Positions 53,560-62,000 of a stretch of 64,000 nucleotides of DNA are shown piece after piece. The stretch comes from Paenibacillus eucommiae (GTDB lineage Bacteria > Bacillota > Bacilli > Paenibacillales > NBRC-103111), in contig NZ_JAGGLB010000020.1 of the NCBI RefSeq assembly GCF_017874215.1, positions 62,001 through 126,000 of the forward strand, read 5' to 3'. Below the pieces are notes generated by a model. It worked only from the letters and a program-made list of their open reading frames with translations, made no database searches and was not told the DNA's origin. A program made the translations under genes and the position numbers. Position 1 is the stretch's first letter. Every line of letters begins with the position of its first letter.

Positions 53560-54350
53560 AGAAAAAAGTTTGCGGCATCCTTTGATCAGCGTGTTCGTGA
53601 CTTGGGTGCGTTGCGGAGGAAATGGCTGTGGGTTCCAGCCGCTGTTAAAGATTTGTTCCCTTGAATGGTATACATGAGGAGGTAGGAACAAATCGGACGC
53701 TACCGCTCTTCCGCCCACAGCCATTCCCTCTCTTTACCTACAATCGCACGAACACCAAGCTCAAACGGACAGCCAGCAAGGGTCCTTCTCTTAGTTAGAG
53801 GAGATTTCCTAGCGGGTGATGGAGCTGTAGATGAAGAACCCGCACAGCTGAGAGAAGCTCATGCTTTAACGATTTATTTTCATCGTTAAAAGCATCAGTT
53901 CCTCTCCACATCCTTGCTTTAACGATGAAAAACATCGTTAAAAACCCTTCTAACCCCCCTGAGAGGCCATCCGCACTCTTTTAACGATGAAAATCATCGT
54001 TAACGTAACGGATTGACCTGGAATTCTTTTTTTAACGATGAAAAACATCGTTAAATGGCGTACGCCTCATTTCAGCGGAGGGCGGGCTGCTACTAACGTG
54101 CATCCTCCCCTGATCCCTTCCCGCTCAGCCAAAAAGTGCCGAACCTGCCACGATCAAATGGATAACGGACTGCCAGTAGAATTTACTTTCCTGAGGGAGA
54201 GGGATAGTGGCGATAGGGAAATCTGTGCTTCCTTTCTGATTCTCTTGGTCGATGAACAAGTCCCACCGAACACTTCATCACTATAAAGCTGCACCATACG
54301 ACTGATCCCTTTCACTCTAGGCATCACCCCAAAACTTATACTTTAATAAA
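53560..54350 (+). repeat. Composite palindromic repeat, copy F (most complete)
   Basis: This ~790-bp copy has every module. The start is GAAAAAAGTTTGCGGCATCC. The outer arms are GGAAATGGCTGTGGG and CCCACAGCCATTCC. The inner arm pair is shortened on the right (AGGAACAAATCGGACG). The linker AAACGGACAGCCAGCAAGG follows. Four hairpins lie at 53865-53890, 53918-53942, 53980-54003 and 54031-54055. Module 3 comes next (GAGGGATAGTGGCGATAGGG at about 54,198, ATAAAGCTGCACCAT at about 54,283, AAAACTTATACTTTAATAAA at 54,331-54,350). No gene is visible in 53,209-54,445. Confidence 0.85.
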
Positions 54351-54356
54351 AACCAC

Positions 54357-54412
54357 AAAAAAATGGATAGAGCAGCAGAAGTTATCCTTCTGATCACTCT
54401 ATCCATTATTTT
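54357..54412 (-). terminator. Terminator of trpB
   Basis: AAATGGATAGAG and CTCTATCCATT form an 11-bp stem with inner CAGAAG/CTTCTG pairing. A-rich sequence on the left gives the minus-strand U tail. It lies 34 bp after the trpB stop and abuts repeat copy F. Confidence 0.8.
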
Positions 54413-54445
54413 TGCGTATGAGGGATATGTCCGTATTTAACTTCT

Positions 54446-55606
54446 TTATTTTTTCAACATTTCAAAAACTTGTTCAACGTCTTTATCCCCGCGCCCGGAC
54501 AAATTGACGATAATAATCTGCTCTTTGCCCATCGTCGGAGCCAGCTTCTTCGCATAAGCAAGCGCATGCGCGCTTTCAAGCGCGGGAATGATGCCCTCGG
54601 TATGGGACAGCTCCTGGAATGCTGCCAGCACCTCTTCATTCGTTACCGTCACGTAATCGGCACGGCCGGAAACTTTCAGATGGCTGTGCTCTGGTCCAAT
54701 ACCCGGATAGTCCAGTCCGGCTGCAATCGAATACGTTGGCTTGGGATTACCCTCCTCATCGAGCAGCACCAAACATTTAAATCCGTGAATCGTTCCTGGC
54801 ACACCTTCTGTCAAAGTAGGGGCCTTATCAGGCTCGACGCCGATTAAGCGGACTGAGGGCTCGTCCAAATAATGAGCGAAAGCGCCTATCGCATTGCTGC
54901 CTCCGCCTACACAGGCCAAAACAGCATCAGGCAGTTTTCCTTCCTTCTCCAGAATTTGGCGCTTGGATTCCTCGCTGACAACGGACTGGAAATGCTTGAC
55001 CATTGTCGGGAACGGATGGGGACCTACTGCCGAGCCGAGCAAATAGAAGGTGTTCTTATAATTTTGAACAAGATCTCCTAATGCCTCATCAACCGCATCC
55101 TTCAGGCGAGCCTGCCCTTTCGTAACCGGCACAACCTTCGCCCCAAGCAGCTCCATCCGGAAAACATTCAATGATTGGCGCTGCATATCCTCTGCACCCA
55201 TATAGATAAAGCAGTCCATATTAAACATGGCGCAGGCCGTTGCAGTAGCCACCCCGTGCTGGCCGGCTCCCGTTTCGGCAATCACCCTTTTGGCTCCCAT
55301 GCGTTTAGCCAGCAGAATCTGACCGATAACGTTATTAATCTTGTGAGCTCCAGTATGGTTTAAATCTTCTCTTTTTAAATATATTTTAGCTCCGCCCCAA
55401 GCATCTGTCAGCCTTTCAGCAAAAGTCAGCGGATTTTCCCGGCCCACATACTCGCGCAGATAATAATGGAATTCCTCAATAAATTCGGCATCGTCCTTGT
55501 ATTTATAAAATTGAGCGCTCAAGTAATTCAACACTTCTTGAAGATCAGGTGGTACGAAGCTTCCTCCGAACTCACCAAAATAACCTTCTTGCAACTCTTC
55601 ACTCAT
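54446..55606 (-). CDS. trpB: Tryptophan synthase beta chain
   Basis: The 386-residue protein aligns along its whole length with TrpB. It has [15 protein letters not shown] at the start, [15 protein letters not shown] with the PLP lysine, [12 protein letters not shown], the phosphate-binding VGGGSNAIG, and [12 protein letters not shown] at the end. TrpB joins indole with serine, with PLP as cofactor. No trpA or other trp gene is present, and its neighbours are sugar-kinase and phosphatase genes, so it is either a second stand-alone copy or a displaced one. A GGGGAG ribosome site precedes the ATG. I see no T-box or TRAP-type leader upstream. Confidence 0.95.
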   Translation of the reverse strand: MSEELQEGYFGEFGGSFVPPDLQEVLNYLSAQFYKYKDDAEFIEEFHYYLREYVGRENPLTFAERLTDAWGGAKIYLKREDLNHTGAHKINNVIGQILLAKRMGAKRVIAETGAGQHGVATATACAMFNMDCFIYMGAEDMQRQSLNVFRMELLGAKVVPVTKGQARLKDAVDEALGDLVQNYKNTFYLLGSAVGPHPFPTMVKHFQSVVSEESKRQILEKEGKLPDAVLACVGGGSNAIGAFAHYLDEPSVRLIGVEPDKAPTLTEGVPGTIHGFKCLVLLDEEGNPKPTYSIAAGLDYPGIGPEHSHLKVSGRADYVTVTNEEVLAAFQELSHTEGIIPALESAHALAYAKKLAPTMGKEQIIIVNLSGRGDKDVEQVFEMLKK

Positions 55607-55711
55607 CGTACGCAGCTCCCCACTTTAGAATAATTAGAATAATGATGCTTCTATTCATCTTATAAAATGAGGAGATACTCTGTCAAAACAATTCGGAGAT
55701 TCTTTCCCAAG

Positions 55712-56821
55712 TTAAGCGTCACGCATGAACGTATTCATTATTTCTGCGGGTGCTGCCGTTCCAGTCATCCCGATTTTGCGCACTACGATAGAAGCACCGA
55801 TGTGTGCGAAGGCCATTGCTTCTGCTCCGCTGCTGCCCGCTCCGAGGGCACAGGCCAATCCGGCTGCAAAGCAGTCACCGGCCCCGACAATATCGAGCGG
55901 AGGCTCAGCCCTGCGGCTTGGCGCCCAGAAACAGTGCTCCCCCTCAACCCAGAGGGAACCGTTTCCCCCGAGCGTGAGACAGCATGGAGCTCCCACAGTT
56001 AGTGAAAGCTTGCGTGCTGACTCCAACCATTCGGCCCAAGAGCCGCCTGTTGGATCGCCTGCTGGCTTCACCCACTGCTGCGCTTCGATTTCATTCGGTT
56101 TGACGATGACTCCGGAGAAATTGCCGATTCGATTGCGGCTGTCCACGACAATCGTTTTGCCGCGCGCCGCCCACTCGCTGAGCCGGTCGCGAACAACAGG
56201 GACAATGACTCCGCATGCCAGTTGATCCGTTACGGCGATAATATCCACCTGCTCTGCCATTTGGTCCAATTGAGCGATCAGCAGGGAAATCGTCTCCGCC
56301 CTCATCGGAGTATGATTGTTAAAATCCAGTCGCGGATCTTCCTGTTGCACTTGCTGCCAGCCATGACGAAACGGCTTGCAATAAGCCGGAGTCACCCAGT
56401 TGTCTGCTGTAAGCAGATGTGAATCGTTAATTCCAAGCTTCGCAAAGCTTTGACGCAGCATATGTCCGCGCCAATCCTCCCCGATAACGGAACAAATCCG
56501 GACTTCCGCACAGCCTAGCGCACGCAGGTTGGCAGCAACGTTACCCGCCGCTCCAGGCGAATAGTGTTCCCGGATGACTGGCAGCGAGAAATGCGGGGTT
56601 TCACGAGATAGCTCACTGCGTGTCATATCTGCATGCCAATAAGCGTCCAGACACGCGTCTCCTATCACGCCCGCTTTCAGACGGGAAATCCCTTGCAGCA
56701 AGCGCTCAGCCGCATCCCGCGGCAGCTCTTCTACAAGGGTAACCCCCCTCTGCAACAGCTCATCCGGAAGAGCAGCTCCCGGTTTCATATAGCCAGAGTC
56801 TGCAGCCCCTTTAATTGGCAT
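55712..56821 (-). CDS. PfkB-family carbohydrate kinase, RfaE1/HldE-like
   Basis: The 369-residue ribokinase-fold protein has VIGDACLDAYWHADM near the sugar site, HYSPGAAGNVAANLRALG, IVVDSRNRIGNF, VIVKPNEIEA, and the catalytic GAGDCFAAGLACALG. It most resembles heptose-7-phosphate kinases (the RfaE N-domain) but lacks the adenylyltransferase half. With the HAD phosphatase gene 41 bp upstream it could form a sugar kinase/phosphatase pair like those making activated heptoses for cell-wall glycans. The ATG at 56,821 follows AGGAGGAG. Confidence 0.82.
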   Translation of the reverse strand: MPIKGAADSGYMKPGAALPDELLQRGVTLVEELPRDAAERLLQGISRLKAGVIGDACLDAYWHADMTRSELSRETPHFSLPVIREHYSPGAAGNVAANLRALGCAEVRICSVIGEDWRGHMLRQSFAKLGINDSHLLTADNWVTPAYCKPFRHGWQQVQQEDPRLDFNNHTPMRAETISLLIAQLDQMAEQVDIIAVTDQLACGVIVPVVRDRLSEWAARGKTIVVDSRNRIGNFSGVIVKPNEIEAQQWVKPAGDPTGGSWAEWLESARKLSLTVGAPCCLTLGGNGSLWVEGEHCFWAPSRRAEPPLDIVGAGDCFAAGLACALGAGSSGAEAMAFAHIGASIVVRKIGMTGTAAPAEIMNTFMRDA

Positions 56822-56862
56822 ATATAAGTCTCCTCCTTTTCCAGATCTATTCCCGGCACTAA

Positions 56863-57669
56863 TCATTCGAATCCCAGTCTCCGCAGCCAATCGGCCTGAT
56901 CCAGGAAATCGCCCGCGATCCAGTCAGCCCCAGCTTCAGCAAGCCTTTTCTCCTTCACAGGATTGATCCCTTCACGCCGCTCTTCGTCACTGGCCAAACC
57001 TAGCGCCAATCCGCCATTTTCCTTTGCCAGCCGAATTTCCACCTTCCCATCACCAATGACAACCAGCTCACTTCCGGAAAATCCTCTCGACGCGATCAAA
57101 TCTCCAATAACCTTCTCCTTCGAACATTCAGCACGCCCCGGAGGCGCACCCACGATCTCTTTAAAGTAGCTCGCCACACCCAAAACCTCTGCCTCTTTAA
57201 CCACATCGGGATGGTCCGTTCCACTGGCCACGTACATGTCGATTCCCTTTGCCGCCAACTGCTGCAAAAAGGCCACCGCTCCAGCCATAATATAATGCTC
57301 CGCTTGAAGCTCCCCTTTCTCCAAAAGACTTATCCGTTCCTTCACTTTCAAAAGCAGAAGCTCATTGTACTCCGCTTTGTAGCCCCATCCATCAAGCACC
57401 TTATCATTCCAGCCTTTTTCACGAACCTTGCCCACCAGCCATTCCATCTGATAAATCGTTTGAATACCTGTGGACTGATCAATGTATGCAGCAATCTCCC
57501 GCTCAAGCTCCGCCTTCTCTCCAGCCGAAAGAACAGCATCACCAGCTATTGCCTGCATCATCATCGGCGCCATTACTTCTTCCCAACCCGCGCGCAAAGT
57601 CGATATCGTCCCATCAAAATCAAACAAAGCAACCTTAACCTTTACCGCTGCATTACCTTCCGCTGCCAT
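56863..57669 (-). CDS. HAD-superfamily phosphatase
   Basis: The 268-residue HAD hydrolase has motif I LFDFDGTIS (nucleophile and acid Asp), motif II VASGTD, a Lys in the APPGRAECSKEKVIGDL region, and motif IV VVIGDGKVEI. The helical cap lies between motifs I and II. It removes phosphate from a small molecule, presumably a sugar phosphate, given the PfkB kinase gene after it. GGGAGGAACG precedes the ATG. A well-formed promoter and a long inverted repeat lie upstream. Confidence 0.85.
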   Translation of the reverse strand: MAAEGNAAVKVKVALFDFDGTISTLRAGWEEVMAPMMMQAIAGDAVLSAGEKAELEREIAAYIDQSTGIQTIYQMEWLVGKVREKGWNDKVLDGWGYKAEYNELLLLKVKERISLLEKGELQAEHYIMAGAVAFLQQLAAKGIDMYVASGTDHPDVVKEAEVLGVASYFKEIVGAPPGRAECSKEKVIGDLIASRGFSGSELVVIGDGKVEIRLAKENGGLALGLASDEERREGINPVKEKRLAEAGADWIAGDFLDQADWLRRLGFE

Positions 57670-57730
57670 AAATATCGTTCCTCCCGTAATCTTCGTTTAC
57701 TCTCACTAGCTATCGCTTTGAGCATTTTTA

Positions 57731-57786
57731 CTTAATGAAAAAGTTAATTCCACAAAAAAATATGATGAATTAACTTATTCATTAAA
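57731..57786 (-). promoter_or_regulatory. 20-bp inverted repeat in the leader of the HAD/PfkB operon
   Basis: CTTAATGAAAAAGTTAATTC (57731-57750) pairs with GAATTAACTTATTCATTAAA (57767-57786) with one internal mismatch and a 16-base spacer. It lies between the promoter (57805-57833) and the start codon (57,669), so it could be a repressor operator or a leader hairpin. It is too AU-rich to be a typical terminator, though U7 occurs in the loop. Confidence 0.55.
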
Positions 57787-57804
57787 TTTAATCGGTATGA
57801 CTCC

Positions 57805-57833
57805 ATTGTAAAGGACACTCCAGTCCTTGTAAA
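57805..57833 (-). promoter_or_regulatory. Sigma-A promoter with a dyad in its spacer, upstream of the HAD/PfkB operon
   Basis: On the minus strand TTTACA (57828-57833) and TACAAT (57805-57810) are 17 bp apart. The spacer region reads AAGGAC-TGGAGT-GTCCTT, an inverted repeat lying exactly between the two hexamers, as a regulator bound on the promoter face would require. Confidence 0.65.
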
Positions 57834-57982
57834 TAGAAAAAGTCACTCTAATTCTGGATCAAAGTCAAAAATAGGCGCTTGACGAAAAAATAGAGCAATA
57901 TAAAAGAGCGATAAAAGAGAGATATAACAGATACGTGTCTAGCCAGAGTCCGATGATGAAGCTGAAGCTGACTTTAGGGAGG

Positions 57983-58172
57983 TTACGGACATGAGATCCC
58001 TTATTTCACCGAAATGACGTCATTTCGAAAACATACGGACATCAGGTCCCTTATTTGCCCTGAATCGGGCTCAAACAGGAGAAAACAACCTCAATAACGG
58101 CTTCTATGTCCGTAAGCATTTCAAATCATGTCATTTTGCCACAAATAGCGCCCGTGATGTCCGTAAGCCTTC
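57983..58172. repeat. Intergenic repeat with TTACGGACAT-type motifs
   Basis: TACGGACAT occurs twice forward (about 57,984 and 58,034) and ATGTCCGTAAG twice in reverse (about 58,108 and 58,157), giving overall dyad symmetry. Inside lies the perfect 18-bp palindrome CGAAATGACGTCATTTCG (58,010-58,027). A related fragment ending TGATGTCCGTTAC lies at about 24,890-24,961. The TAACGGACA motifs resemble those of the inverted-repeat element at 3,544, but the bodies differ. No gene is visible in 57,834-58,330. Confidence 0.6.
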
Positions 58173-58276
58173 ATGATGAAATTCTAAAGATCTCTGCGAA
58201 CCATAGACCATCTATGGATAATCTTTTGGGGGTTCCCGCTTTTTTATTGGTTTGTATGTAGCCTTTTGCCACGGTA

Positions 58277-58285
58277 TGTTATAAT
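58277..58285 (+). promoter_or_regulatory. Extended -10 promoter of the acetyltransferase gene
   Basis: TG-T-TATAAT (TATAAT at 58280-58285) is a good extended -10 element 46 bp before the ATG. No clear -35 hexamer lies at the right distance. Confidence 0.5.
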
Positions 58286-58330
58286 CTGTTCAAAGAAATA
58301 AGTCGGTAAATTTGAATTAGGAGATTACTA

Positions 58331-58873
58331 ATGCAAAAAATTGAAACCCATCGATTGATATTAAGAAATTTTTCCGAGGCAGATTCTCAAGGTCTGTTGG
58401 AATATTTGGGTAATCCAAGAGTGAGCTGCTTTCTTGATGAAAGAACTTCCACGTTAGAAGAAGCTGCCTTAAAAGTTCAAAAAAGAAGCAAAGATGACTC
58501 TTATGTTGCAGTCTGCTTAAAAGACAGCGATTATCTAATCGGAGAACTATTTTATTTAAAAGAAGAGCCAGATACTTATTCCATTGGTTGGAATTTCAAT
58601 GCTCAATTTGAAGGTTTGGGATACGCAAATGAAAGTGTGAAGGCTTTTTTGAAGTATCTCTTTATGCAACTAGGTGCAAGAAGGCTTTATTCATATGTTG
58701 AGGATGATAACTACAGGTCACAAAAATTATGTGATAGATTAGGTATGCGTAAAGAAGGTTATTTTATTGAATTTATTTCATTTACCAAATACGAGGATGG
58801 AACACCTAAATACGAAAACACTTTCCAATACGCATTGCTAAAAAAAGAATGGTTAAAAAAACAATCCAGTTAA
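58331..58873 (+). CDS. GNAT-family acetyltransferase (RimJ/RimL type)
   Basis: The 180-residue N-acetyltransferase opens ETHRLILRNFSEADSQGLLEY. The acetyl-CoA motif region is IGWNFNAQFEGLGYANESV, and YVEDDNYRSQKLCDRLGMRKEG is typical of RimJ/RimL-type proteins. Such enzymes acetylate protein N-termini, amino acids or antibiotics; the target here cannot be told. The gene is noticeably richer in A and T than its neighbours, which suggests a different origin. AGGAG lies 8 bp before the ATG, and a strong terminator follows directly. Confidence 0.88.
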   Translation: MQKIETHRLILRNFSEADSQGLLEYLGNPRVSCFLDERTSTLEEAALKVQKRSKDDSYVAVCLKDSDYLIGELFYLKEEPDTYSIGWNFNAQFEGLGYANESVKAFLKYLFMQLGARRLYSYVEDDNYRSQKLCDRLGMRKEGYFIEFISFTKYEDGTPKYENTFQYALLKKEWLKKQSS

Positions 58874-58875
58874 CA

Positions 58876-58918
58876 AACTTTAGGGGAAATAGTCTCTCGT
58901 TTTCCCCCTAAAGTTTTT
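58876..58918 (+). terminator. Terminator of the acetyltransferase gene
   Basis: AACTTTAGGGGAAA and TTTCCCCCTAAAGTT form a long stem followed by TTTTTG, three bases after the stop codon. Confidence 0.85.
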
Positions 58919-58989
58919 GAAGAAATATACTTAAATAAACAGGTACATTAGTTTAAGACAGCCGCTTCTTTTTTGAAACTGGCTGTTTA

Positions 58990-59020
58990 TAGGTTAGTGA
59001 TGAAAAACATCACTAACCTA
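58990..59020 (-). terminator. Solo hairpin of the repeat-hairpin type at the DUF4132 gene end
   Basis: TAGGTTAGTGATG and CATCACTAACCTA form a perfect 13-bp stem around AAAAA, 11 bp after the DUF4132 stop. It has the GATG-AAAAA-CATC core of the composite-repeat hairpins but different, still paired, outer bases. No U-run follows directly. A second short hairpin (ACAGCC/GGCTGT, 58,958-58,986) lies just beyond. It may cap or terminate the minus-strand message. Confidence 0.5.
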
Positions 59021-59031
59021 CTGTGCCATGC

Positions 59032-62000
59032 TTAAGACCGAAGCTGGGATAAAATTTGTGGATCCTTGATCTTCGTATCCTGTGCCAACAGGACGATCTT
59101 GGATAAGATCTCGGCAGTCTTCGGGTCCTCATCCATAAACGGCAAGAACAGCTTGCCTCTATGCTGGGAGTGAACAGGAAGGATGGCTAAAGCTCCTACA
59201 GCTTGCTTATACACCATGCCGCTGCCTAAATGGACGCTATACTCGCCCAGCTGACCTGCAATACGGGCATGGTTGCCCTCCAACACGACATTGTCTATCT
59301 TCAGCAGCCGCAGCGACTCGCGGACAATTGCAGTACGCATCCCGATTGTCGTCAGACTTGCTTCCGGATCTACACCGCCCACATGAGCTGTGCTGACTAC
59401 CAGATCTACGTCGCGCATCACTTCAGAGAAGATCAGACTTGGTACTTGATCTATAGCCAGATTTTTGTAGGTGTTCCTGTCGTAGAACCGGACAGTTTCC
59501 AGGGTCGGACTTTCCACATCCGAAGGGGAGAACCAGTCCGCCAGGGCGTAGATGCTGGCAATTACATTTTCTTTGTAATAGACCTTCTGCAGTCCTTCCT
59601 CATAGCTAACTGTCCAGAAGCGGTTCTTGAGCAGGCTGACCGTCTTCCGGGGCTGCACCTGATGACCTGCGTATCTGCGGGATAAAGTGCCGCTTGCCAG
59701 CTCGTCGGCATTGGGCAGGTACAATTCCCTGAATATCTGCTTGAACGGCTGTTTGATTTGTCTATCAAATAAATCCTTCTGGTATTGACTCCACTGCCCA
59801 CTTTGATATAAATGAAGCGGATGCGCGATCAGCAGTGAATCACTCTCAGCTATTGTATATTTGAGTCCATCAATACCGAGCAGCACTCCACCTTCGAAAT
59901 ATCCAAGGTGCCGCGTATGTCCACTGTTCTCATCTGATCCACCTTGTACATAATTCCCATCATTTCCATCCAGTCCATCCAAACGATCCAATCCCCGAGC
60001 GACAAACACCAACGCTCCAACGAGCGGAGACAGGACAGGATTCTGCATCAGCCGGCTGATCTCCTGCAAGGTAAAGACGCTTCCCGACTCCATAGAGCGT
60101 TCAAGCTCCGCGCGAGCCCTCCTGTATTGATCGGCAAGCTCAGTTTTTGTATTCCTGAGCGATTCGATATACGCATGCTTCTTGTATGCCGCAGGAATAG
60201 ATTTCAGCTCCTTGCCCTTGCGGGACAGGCGGATGTCCGACTTGCCATCTTCGTCGATGACCAGCTGCGCGGTTAAGTCCTCAAGCTCCATCGGCTCGAA
60301 GTAATGAAGAAGCTCGTCGAGCTTGCGTCCTTCCATATCCCATGTTAGCCGGATAACATCTGCGTAACCGGCATTTCTCGCCAGGTTGTCCAGCGCAATG
60401 CTGGCTGTCTTCGCTTCACTTACCCGCCGCTGAGCCCCAAAGGTCTTGCTTTCCTTCAAGAACTGCTGAATAAATGTATATCTCTCCAGCACATCCCCAG
60501 CTGCGTCTTCACTTAAAGGGATGAGGCTGTAGCTTAACAAATGATCCTTGTTGCGCTTATCCGCTACAGAGGCCTTCATCTCCTGCAGCTTCAGTCTGCC
60601 AAGAACAGCATCTGCAAACAGCTGGGAGCGCCTGTGATTCGAACCGGCAGATATATATTTGGCGCATTGATACAGCATTTGGAACTTCTTTTCGCCAAGC
60701 TCTTGATAGGCTTCCTTAAACCAGTGAATATCGAAAGCTCCATCCGTGAAATCCTGCGGCGAGATGGGCGAGTAATGGGCAACAATCGTTTCTTTCTCAG
60801 CCGAAAAGGATTCATTGATATGGGCGTGGAAATACCAGGCTGCGCTCCGGAGGCCTCTCCAGCCCAAATATTGCGAGATGATCTCAACCCACTGCGGAGC
60901 ATACATCGCGGCTTCGAGCAAGCGTAATTCTGAAATCTTTTTATCCTTCAGCAGCTGCTTTAGTAATGCCGCGTCCTCCTCTTTTTTCGGATGGCAGGCT
61001 CTGAGCAGACGGCTGAACATTTCTTTTTTCGTCAAATCATTGCCATAGCTATAAATAAATCCCCGCACGAAGGCTTCCTTCTCCAGCCCTGCGAGAATAT
61101 CCATGAAATAGGCCATACCCTCGATATACTGAATGCTTGTTGCCAGACGTGTTACTTCTGTGGAAAGATCTCCGCGATTTAATTCGATCTCCAGAATACG
61201 CTGCAGAGCCTTCTCCTGAAAAGGTATGATTTCCGGATTCTCCTCAGCAAAACGGCCATTCGTATGGGTCATCTGCCTGATATAATGGTTGCTGTAGGGC
61301 CTTGCCAGCAGTTCCTTAAACATATCATTCTCAGTAAAGAAGCCAAGCTTGTATGCCCGTAAAAAGTCAATTAAGGACAGATTAGTGCTCTCATACTGCT
61401 GCATACCATATAATTTGTAATGTAGGAGGAAGGAAGCTTTAAAGGATACATCATCATATGTCGCCTTGCGCTCCCAGCTGATCCAGAAGCGTACAAATAG
61501 CTCGAGCAGCTTATTCTCCTCTTCCAGATTCTCCTCAGGAAACGCTCCAATGATCAGATTCAGCACGGGGTTCACGAAGCTGAACAGGCTCTGCTTGTCG
61601 TTATCCTCCAAGTAAGCCTTGACAAGCGACTGCGCCTGAGAGCTATAAGGCAGCTCCTCGTAAAATTCCTCAACCCCCTTAAGCATGCTCATCGGGTACA
61701 AGTTGTCCAGAAATTCTTTTCTCCAGCCCTCCAGAGGCTTATAGTAAGTCTGCTCCCAGCTGCTCAATTCTCCGAAGTAATAGTCATACAGAGTATCCGC
61801 ATTTTTGTAAAATTCGAGCTGCAGCAGCTCTACAGGGCTGAATCCACTCTTCTCCAAATAAGCTTTCCATACCTCTGCAAGCGGATAACGCTCCAAAACA
61901 GGTTGATCAGCATCCGCAAGATCATACCGCCACTTCAAAGTTGTCAGATTGGTTCCAAGAAGCAGAGTCTGCTTCGCCCCGGAGTAGTCCTCCACCTCGT

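Noticed and set aside
54430-55720. T-box or tryptophan attenuator ahead of trpB
   Set aside because: The 105-bp gap upstream of trpB is too short and shows no T-box sequence, specifier stem or Trp-rich leader peptide.
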